A DNA stretch of 64,000 nt from Candidatus Kinetoplastibacterium crithidii (ex Angomonas deanei ATCC 30255). Its GTDB lineage: Bacteria > Pseudomonadota > Gammaproteobacteria > Burkholderiales > Burkholderiaceae_B. The DNA is taken from positions 62,001-126,000 of the forward strand of contig NC_019815.1 in assembly GCF_000319225.1 (NCBI RefSeq). Reading direction: 5' to 3'. The notes under the pieces are model-generated. The model was not told the DNA's origin and made no database searches. It saw nothing but the letters and a program-made list of their open reading frames with translations. Shown here one piece after another: positions 57,811-64,000 of the stretch. A program made the translations under genes and the position numbers. Position 1 is the first letter of the stretch; every line of letters begins with the position of its first letter.

Positions 57811-58569
57811 GTGTTATTTTTGCTTTCTCCATCTAAAAAATTAATCAAAAAGATAGTAAATATTCTTTTGATATAGAACCTATCTTTACAAAACAAGTTT
57901 CTGTTTTATTAAATGAACTCCAAAGAAAGAGTGCGAATGAATTATCTAGCCTGATGAAGATTAGTAAAGAACTTGCTGAGTTGAATGTTGATCGTTATTT
58001 GAATTGGGAAAATAGTAAGTATGGTATGGCAAGTGCTTTTTTTCTTTTAGTGGGGATGTTTATAAATTTTTAGATCCATATTCTTTGGGTCTTGATGATT
58101 TATATTGGGCACAAGATCATTTTATCATTCTAAGTGGTTTATATGGTTTGCTTAGACCATTAGATTTAATGAAGCCTTATAGATTAGATATGGGGGTTAA
58201 GATTAAATTAAGTTGTAGTAGAGATCTATATGAATTTTGGAAAACTGAAATTGCTTGGTACATCAATAGGCAGCAAAAAGAAAGCAGTTCTAATGTTATC
58301 GTAAACTTGTCTTCGAATGAGTATTTTAAGGTTATAGATCCAAGTATTTTGAATGGTAAAGTGGTTAATTGTGTTTTTCAAGATTTTGTAGGTGGTCACT
58401 GGAGAGTGGTTGGGGTTAATGCAAAACGGGTGCGTGGTTTGATAGCTAGATATATTATAAATAATAAGGTTGGAAATTTAGAGGATTTAAAAAAAATACA
58501 TATGGTGGTTATGCTTATGTTTCATCTGAATCAATGGAAGATTGTTTGGTTTTCAGACAACAAATATAA
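57811..58569 (+). pseudogene. yaaA: yaaA (DUF328, peroxide-stress protein), three frameshifts
   Basis: YaaA limits free iron and oxidative damage in E. coli. Homology continues through four frame segments. GTG 57811 gives LFLLSPSKKLI; the next frame gives KDSKYSFDIEPIFTKQ, LSSLMKISKELAELN and YLNWENSKYG; the long frame from about 58045 gives SGDVYKFLDPYSL, HFIILSGLYGLLRPLDLMKP, NVIVNLSSNEYFK and RVRGLIARYII; the last gives GGYAYVSSESMEDCLVFRQQ to TAA 58567-58569. Breaks lie near A5 57853, T7 58037-58043 (one T short), and A8 58489-58496 (one A short). Three independent homopolymer indels indicate a recent pseudogene. Confidence 0.85.
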
Positions 58570-58981
58570 TTTTATTTATTTTTTTTAAATCTACCTTCAT
58601 TGAGTTGCTAAAGTAGTTTATACTTATAAGCTGAACGTAGCAAAGCGTTGGTTCTCATATGGCACTGATTTGTATATGCTTGACTCAGTGTTTTTAATAT
58701 TATATTTATCGGTATATCATTTATATGGGTTAACAATAGCTGCTTTTGGTCGCATCACAAGTGCGGATTACCAGGGCTTTCGTTTCGATCTTATTCGTCT
58801 TCTATAGACGTTTGTTCTGTGCTCATGATGAACAAAGATAAAGTTTATTACTGTGGTTTTGTGGAATAGCTCTATGAGTTTCTAAGCATTTATCATAGTT
58901 ATTCAAAATTGTTTTAGTTCTGTTATTATATAGTTATGACAATCATGAGGAAAAAGAGCTTGTATTGAAAGGAAATAAATA
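58570..58981 (+). promoter_or_regulatory. 412-bp ilvI leader region, partly GC-rich and structured
   Basis: The only gene-free gap above 300 bp. The part at about 58620-58820 is visibly richer in G+C than surrounding intergenic DNA. It contains short stems (GAAC...GTTC at about 58633-58654; CGTCT/AGACG around a TCTAT loop at 58796-58810; TTTGTTC/GAACAAA at about 58810-58836). It also contains an open frame from ATG 58676 to TAG 58805-58807, 43 codons rich in Leu, Ile and Val (VFLILYLSVYHLYGLTI). It could be a leader-peptide attenuator, a cis-acting RNA (a betaproteobacterial ilvH RNA motif has been described), or a small RNA gene. The 3' half holds only AT-rich sequence and GAAAGGAAA, the ilvI ribosome binding site. 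Confidence 0.5.
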
Positions 58982-60700
58982 ATGGAAATGAATGGTGCGG
59001 ATATACTTGTGCATTGCTTGGCTGAACAAGGTGTGGAACACGTTTTTGGCTACCCAGGTGGTGCAGTTTTGTATATATATGATGCGATTTTTAGACAGGA
59101 TAAATTTGAACATATTCTGGTTAGACACGAACAAGCAGCAGTTCATGCTGCTGATGCATACTCTAGGTCTTCAAAGAAAATAGGAGTTTGTCTAGTAACT
59201 AGTGGTCCAGGTGCAACTAATGCTGTAACTGGCATAGCGAATGCTTACATGGATTCTATTCCTATGGTCATCATAAGTGGACAGGTTTCTACTGAGGCTA
59301 TTGGAGAAGATGCTTTTCAAGAATGTGATACTATAGGCATTACTCGTCCGTGTGTTAAACATAATTTTTTAGTTAGAGATGTAAAGAATTTGGCTGAAAC
59401 TGTTAGAAAGGCTTTTTATATAGCACAGACTGGTCGTCCTGGACCTGTATTGATAGACATTCCAAAAAATGTTTCTGCTGCTAAGTATAAATATGCACCT
59501 GCTAAGAGTGAAGTTGTTATGAGGTCATATTCTCCTGTTGTAAAAGGGCATCAAGGACAGATAAAGAAAGCCGCTCAAATGCTATTAACTGCTGAGCGTC
59601 CAATTATCTATACTGGTGGAGGGATAGTTTTATCTAATGCATCAGATAATTTACGATCTTTATTAAAAGTAACAGGAGCTCCTTGTGTAAATACATTAAT
59701 GGGGTTAGGTTCTGTTTCATTTGATGATTCACAGTATCTTGGCATGCCTGGAATGCATGGGACTTATGAAGCTAACTTTGCTATGCAACATTGTGATGTA
59801 ATGTTAGCAATTGGCACTCGTTTTGATGATCGTGTCATTGGAAATGTAAAGCATTTTTCCCAAAATGCTCGGAAAATAATACATATAGATATTGATCCTT
59901 CTTCTATTTCTAAAAGAGTTAGGGTTGATGTTCCAATTGTTGGTGATGTTAAAGATATACTAGTTGATTTGATTGATCATATTGAACAATTAAAGCTGAG
60001 TGGTTTGAAGCAGTCATCATTAAAAAAATGGTGGGATCAAATTAGTATATGGAAAGAGAAGGATTGTAAAAAATATTTGAATTCTGAAGAAGTTATCAAA
60101 CCCCAATATGTTATTGAAACATTATGGAAAGTAACCAATGGTGATGCCTTTATAACATCTGACGTTGGTCAACATCAGATGTGGACTGCTCAGTATTACG
60201 GCTTTAAACAACCAAGAAGATGGATTAACTCTGGTGGTCTTGGGACCATGGGTGTTGGTTTGCCGTATGCAATGGGAGTGCAAAAAGCAAATCCTGATGC
60301 TGATATTGCTGTTATTACTGGTGAAGCTTCAATACAAATGAATATCCAGGAATTATCTACATGTTTTCAGTACAATCTAACGCCAAAGATTATATGTTTA
60401 AATAATCGCTTTCTTGGAATGGTGCGCCAATGGCAGCAAATTGATTATGGTTCAAGATATTCTCAGTCATATATGGAGTCTTTACCTGATTTTGTGAAAT
60501 TAGTAGAGTCTTATGGTCATGTAGGTATTCGTATAGAAAACCCATCTGATGTTGAGCCAGCATTGAAAGAGAGTTTTTCTAAACATAAGAAAAGATTGGT
60601 TTTTATGGATTTCATTACAGATCGTACAGAAAATGTATGGCCAATGGTAAAAGCAGGCCGTGGTTTGACTGAAATGTTGCTTGGTTCTGAGGACTTATAG
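58982..60700 (+). CDS. ilvI: Acetolactate synthase large (catalytic) subunit
   Basis: Thiamine-diphosphate enzyme condensing pyruvate (or with 2-ketobutyrate) for valine, leucine and isoleucine synthesis. Seen are MNGADILVHCLAEQGVEHVFGYPGG, the catalytic-Glu segment HEQAAVHAADAYSR, GPGATNAVTGIANA, the FAD region and GTRFDDRVIG. The ThDP/Mg motif reads TGEASIQMNIQEL near residue 446; betaproteobacterial relatives usually have GEGS, so one Gly is replaced by Ala. Length 572 aa. ilvH starts 10 bp downstream. AAAGGA lies before the ATG. Confidence 0.96.
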   Translation: MEMNGADILVHCLAEQGVEHVFGYPGGAVLYIYDAIFRQDKFEHILVRHEQAAVHAADAYSRSSKKIGVCLVTSGPGATNAVTGIANAYMDSIPMVIISGQVSTEAIGEDAFQECDTIGITRPCVKHNFLVRDVKNLAETVRKAFYIAQTGRPGPVLIDIPKNVSAAKYKYAPAKSEVVMRSYSPVVKGHQGQIKKAAQMLLTAERPIIYTGGGIVLSNASDNLRSLLKVTGAPCVNTLMGLGSVSFDDSQYLGMPGMHGTYEANFAMQHCDVMLAIGTRFDDRVIGNVKHFSQNARKIIHIDIDPSSISKRVRVDVPIVGDVKDILVDLIDHIEQLKLSGLKQSSLKKWWDQISIWKEKDCKKYLNSEEVIKPQYVIETLWKVTNGDAFITSDVGQHQMWTAQYYGFKQPRRWINSGGLGTMGVGLPYAMGVQKANPDADIAVITGEASIQMNIQELSTCFQYNLTPKIICLNNRFLGMVRQWQQIDYGSRYSQSYMESLPDFVKLVESYGHVGIRIENPSDVEPALKESFSKHKKRLVFMDFITDRTENVWPMVKAGRGLTEMLLGSEDL

Positions 60701-60710
60701 GATTGTCATT

Positions 60711-61202
60711 ATGAAACATGTGATTTCTGTTTTAATGGAAAATGAGCCCGGTGCGCTATCCAGGGTGGTTGGTTTATTTTCTGCTCGTGGTTATAATATT
60801 GAGTCATTGACAGTTGCTCCTACAGAGGATTCAACTTTGTCTAGACTTACAGTTGTTACTATTGGTTCTGATGAGGTAATAGAACAAATTACCAAACATC
60901 TTAATAGGTTAATAGATGTTGTAAAAGTTGTTGATTCAAATGATGGCGCTCATGTTGAAAGAGAGCTTTTACTTATTAAGGTAAGGGCTATAGGTAAAGA
61001 GAGAGATGAAATAAAACGTATGGCTGATATTTTTCGTGGTCATATTGTTGATGTTACATATAAATCATATACAATTGAATTAACTGGAACACAATGTAAA
61101 ATACAGGCTTTTATAGAGGGGTTAGATCGTAGTTCTATTTTGGAAACTGTTCGTACCGGTATTTCTGGTATAGGCAGAGGAGAAAGGATACTGAAGATCT
61201 AA
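60711..61202 (+). CDS. ilvH: Acetolactate synthase small (regulatory) subunit
   Basis: ACT-domain subunit that activates the large subunit and mediates valine feedback. The start ATG 60711 gives MKHVISVLMENEPGALSRVVGLFSARGYNIESL, the standard N-terminus. A TTG at 60681 would overlap ilvI by 20 bp and is unneeded. The second domain includes ELLLIKVRA, EIKRMADIFRGHIVDV and EGLDRSSILETVRTGISGIGRG. Length 163 aa. It forms an ilvI-ilvH-ilvC operon. Confidence 0.96.
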   Translation: MKHVISVLMENEPGALSRVVGLFSARGYNIESLTVAPTEDSTLSRLTVVTIGSDEVIEQITKHLNRLIDVVKVVDSNDGAHVERELLLIKVRAIGKERDEIKRMADIFRGHIVDVTYKSYTIELTGTQCKIQAFIEGLDRSSILETVRTGISGIGRGERILKI

Positions 61203-61269
61203 TTTTATAAAAATCTTAAAAGTGTTGTTTTATGTCTTGTTTTATGTGGTTATATAAATTTAAAATTAA

Positions 61270-62298
<1,029 letters not shown>

Positions 62299-62320
62299 GA
62301 TTTTTTGTATATTTATTTGT

Positions 62321-62353
62321 AACGGTATACTATAAAAAGTATACCGTTTTTTT
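62321..62353 (+). terminator. Rho-independent terminator after ilvC
   Basis: AACGGTATACT (62321-62331) and its exact complement (62338-62348) form an 11-bp stem with a six-base loop, running into a T7 tract. It ends the ilvIHC transcript before pssA. Confidence 0.88.
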
Positions 62354-62380
62354 ATGCTTTTATTTTTGGGTAGATGAACT

Positions 62381-63133
62381 ATGGTTGATCTTGAGAATCG
62401 TCATCGTAGTATATATCTATTGCCTAATATATTTACTACGGCGTCATTGTTTGCAGGATTTTATGCGATAGTTCAATCAATGAATAATAACTTTGAGATT
62501 TCTGCTATTGCTATTTTTGTTGCTATGTTATTTGATGGGGTAGATGGTAGAGTAGCCCGTTTTACAAATACTCAATCTTCTTTTGGAGAAAATTATGACT
62601 CATTGTCAGATATGGTGTCGTTTGGGGTTGCTCCAGCTTTAGTTGTCTATGAATGGGTTTTACATGAAATTGGTCGCTGGGGATGGATTGCAGCTTTTGT
62701 TTATGTTGTAGGTGCTGCTTTAAGATTGGCTAGATTCAATACTAACATAAATAATATTGATAAAGTGTTTTTTCAAGGACTACCTACACCTGCTGCTGCT
62801 GCTTTAGTATCTGGATTTATTTGGTTGGCTGTTGATAATAAAATATCTATTCATGATTCATATGTGATTTGGGTTGCTTTTTTACTAACTATGTATTCTG
62901 GTATTGTAATGGTTACAAATATTCCATTTTATAGCGGAAAAAACTTTTCATTAGGGAAAAGCGTTCCTTTTTGGGTGATACTTTTAATGGTAGGGGTATT
63001 TGTATTTGTTTCTAGCAATCCTCCTTTAATGCTTTTTTGTTTATTTATTATATATGGATTATCTGGGTGGGTAATATTTATGCATAGATATCGCAAAGCT
63101 TATAGTATTAGAAAAAATCGTCATAAAAACTAA
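62381..63133 (+). CDS. pssA: CDP-diacylglycerol-serine O-phosphatidyltransferase
   Basis: Integral-membrane class I CDP-alcohol phosphatidyltransferase making phosphatidylserine, the precursor of phosphatidylethanolamine. The signature D-G-x2-A-R-x8-G-x3-D-x3-D is complete (FDGVDGRVARFTN, GENYDSLSD). About seven or eight membrane helices are present. The N-terminus IYLLPNIFTTASLFAGFYAI is typical. Length 250 aa. The ilvC-pssA order is common in betaproteobacteria, but a strong terminator now separates them, so pssA needs its own promoter or read-through. Confidence 0.94.
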   Translation: MVDLENRHRSIYLLPNIFTTASLFAGFYAIVQSMNNNFEISAIAIFVAMLFDGVDGRVARFTNTQSSFGENYDSLSDMVSFGVAPALVVYEWVLHEIGRWGWIAAFVYVVGAALRLARFNTNINNIDKVFFQGLPTPAAAALVSGFIWLAVDNKISIHDSYVIWVAFLLTMYSGIVMVTNIPFYSGKNFSLGKSVPFWVILLMVGVFVFVSSNPPLMLFCLFIIYGLSGWVIFMHRYRKAYSIRKNRHKN

Positions 63134-63274
63134 AATATCTTCAGTGTCTATTAGTTATATTTGTAATACTTTTTAAATTGTATATAATCTTATTATTGCT
63201 ATTGTATTAGTATTTTTTTATTTTTTCACTTTAGGACTCCTCAGTTCTGAAGCATGTTTTAGAGGATTTTGATT

Positions 63275-63544
63275 ATGGCTGTTGCCGATATAAATAAAAA
63301 TGAAATAGTTTCTGCCTTTTGTCGTTCCGATAGAGATACAGGTTCTCCAGAGGTTCAGGTTGCATTGTTAACTGCTAGAATTAATGATCTTACAGGTCAT
63401 TTTAAAAAACATTTGAAGGATCATCATTCTCGCAGAGGTTTGCTAAAAATGGTTAGTAGACGTCGCAAACTTTTAGATTATTTAAAAAGTAGAAATCCTA
63501 ATTCTTATAAGATTTTAATAGATAGATTAAATTTACGTAAGTAA
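63275..63544 (+). CDS. rpsO: 30S ribosomal protein uS15
   Basis: Primary 16S rRNA-binding protein of the small-subunit platform. ATG 63275 gives 89 aa, the standard length, with AGAGGA upstream; a TTG at 63269 is rejected. Conserved parts are [37 protein letters not shown] and [11 protein letters not shown]. pnp follows after a terminator, the classical rpsO-pnp pair. The 141 bp upstream carries its promoter region and a leader that in E. coli is a target of S15 autoregulation; I could not confirm a pseudoknot. Confidence 0.97.
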   Translation: MAVADINKNEIVSAFCRSDRDTGSPEVQVALLTARINDLTGHFKKHLKDHHSRRGLLKMVSRRRKLLDYLKSRNPNSYKILIDRLNLRK

Positions 63545-63565
63545 TTTTATTACATATGACATAGT

Positions 63566-63615
63566 ACCGTGGTTAGATCGATTATTTGTGATCGTACTGA
63601 CCACGGTTTTTTTTT
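63566..63615 (+). terminator. Rho-independent terminator between rpsO and pnp
   Basis: ACCGTGGT (63566-63573) pairs with ACCACGGT (63600-63607). The 26-base interior has a weaker CGAT/ATCG stem, and nine T follow (63607-63615). pnp transcription must come partly from read-through or from another promoter. Confidence 0.82.
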
Positions 63616-63626
63616 AAGGAATATTT

Positions 63627-64000
63627 GTGTTTAACAAAGTAATTAAGTCATTTAAATATGGTTTGAATGATGTGGTTTTAGAAACTGGAGAGATAGCAAG
63701 ACAATCTTCTGGAGCGGTTCTTGCTTCTATGGGTGATACAGTTATTTTAGCTACAGTTGTAGGTAGTCAAGAAATTAAAGAAGGACAAAAATTCTTTCCT
63801 TTAACTGTAGACTACATTGAGAAAACATATGCTGTAGGTAAAATACCTGGAGGTTTTTTTAAAAGAGAAGGAAAATCATCTGAGAAAGAAATATTGACAG
63901 CTCGTTTAATTGATAGACCTTTAAGGCCTTTATTTCCTAAACAATTTTATAATGAAGTTCAAATAATTATTCATGTGTTATCTGTTGATCCAGAAATTGA
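63627..64000 (+). CDS. pnp: Polyribonucleotide nucleotidyltransferase (PNPase), 5' part
   Basis: Phosphorolytic 3'-5' exoribonuclease of the degradosome. Only the first 124 codons lie in the window; the frame is open at the right edge. The GTG start is preceded by AAGGA with six-base spacing. The sequence matches the first RNase PH domain: [61 protein letters not shown] blocks, and [16 protein letters not shown]. It is the usual partner of rpsO, and it acts with PcnB-made poly(A) tails. Confidence 0.96.
   Translation, partial: MFNKVIKSFKYGLNDVVLETGEIARQSSGAVLASMGDTVILATVVGSQEIKEGQKFFPLTVDYIEKTYAVGKIPGGFFKREGKSSEKEILTARLIDRPLRPLFPKQFYNEVQIIIHVLSVDPEI

Overview
The window is a gene-dense, strongly AT-rich stretch of bacterial chromosome. 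It reads as a reduced betaproteobacterial endosymbiont genome of the Alcaligenaceae lineage. The closest fit I know is Candidatus Kinetoplastibacterium, the symbiont of trypanosomatid flagellates. The reasons are Bordetella-like gene blocks (purM/hda/pcnB/folK, fis-purH, trxB/ftsK/rarA/serS, ilvI-ilvH-ilvC-pssA, rpsO-pnp), a double-length UvrA typical of betaproteobacteria, short intergenic gaps, many 1-4 bp gene overlaps, decaying genes, and no mobile elements. The genus is an inference from gene content; I could not run a search.

Layout. 1-8.2 kb: the 3' end of secA, then a minus-strand block with plsC, glyS, glyQ, folK, pcnB, a HAD phosphatase and hda. 8.3-15.1 kb: purM with a good promoter, then minus-strand miaA (apparently an ATT start), mutL, amiC, tsaE, a flavin reductase and pdxH. 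15.2-22 kb: a twice-frameshifted tcdA, the giant uvrA, and a tiny basic ORF with a perfect ribosome binding site followed by hairpins. 22-37.6 kb: ettA, minC/minD/minE, glnS, fis-purH-ruvC-ruvA-ruvB, pepP, galU, a CHCC zinc-finger protein, rhlE, a thioredoxin-like protein and pyrD. 37.7-43 kb: tRNA-Cys and tRNA-Gly, murB, dapB, bamE, recN and nadK. 43.2-48.7 kb: hemH, grpE, dnaK (with a sigma-32-type promoter), dnaJ and a DUF1841 protein. 48.9-57.7 kb: a basic amino-acid antiporter, an SMR transporter, an Smr-domain protein, trxB, ftsK, a possible lolA remnant, rarA, serS and tRNA-Ser. 57.8-64 kb: a three-times-frameshifted yaaA, a relatively GC-rich structured region, ilvI-ilvH-ilvC, pssA, rpsO and the start of pnp.

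Functionally the window keeps information processing (tRNA charging and modification, recombination, mismatch and excision repair), division and envelope functions (Min, FtsK, AmiC, MurB, BamE), chaperones, and biosynthesis useful to a host: purines (purM, purH), pyrimidines (pyrD), folate (folK), vitamin B6 (pdxH), heme (hemH), lysine/diaminopimelate (dapB) and branched-chain amino acids (ilvIHC). An APC-family antiporter could link the symbiont to host arginine/ornithine metabolism.

I found no clearly new multi-gene system. The best candidates for a second look are the structured region before ilvI, the small ORF at 21.7 kb, the ATT-start miaA, the double UvrA with one eroded signature motif, and the decay or slippage sites in tcdA and yaaA.
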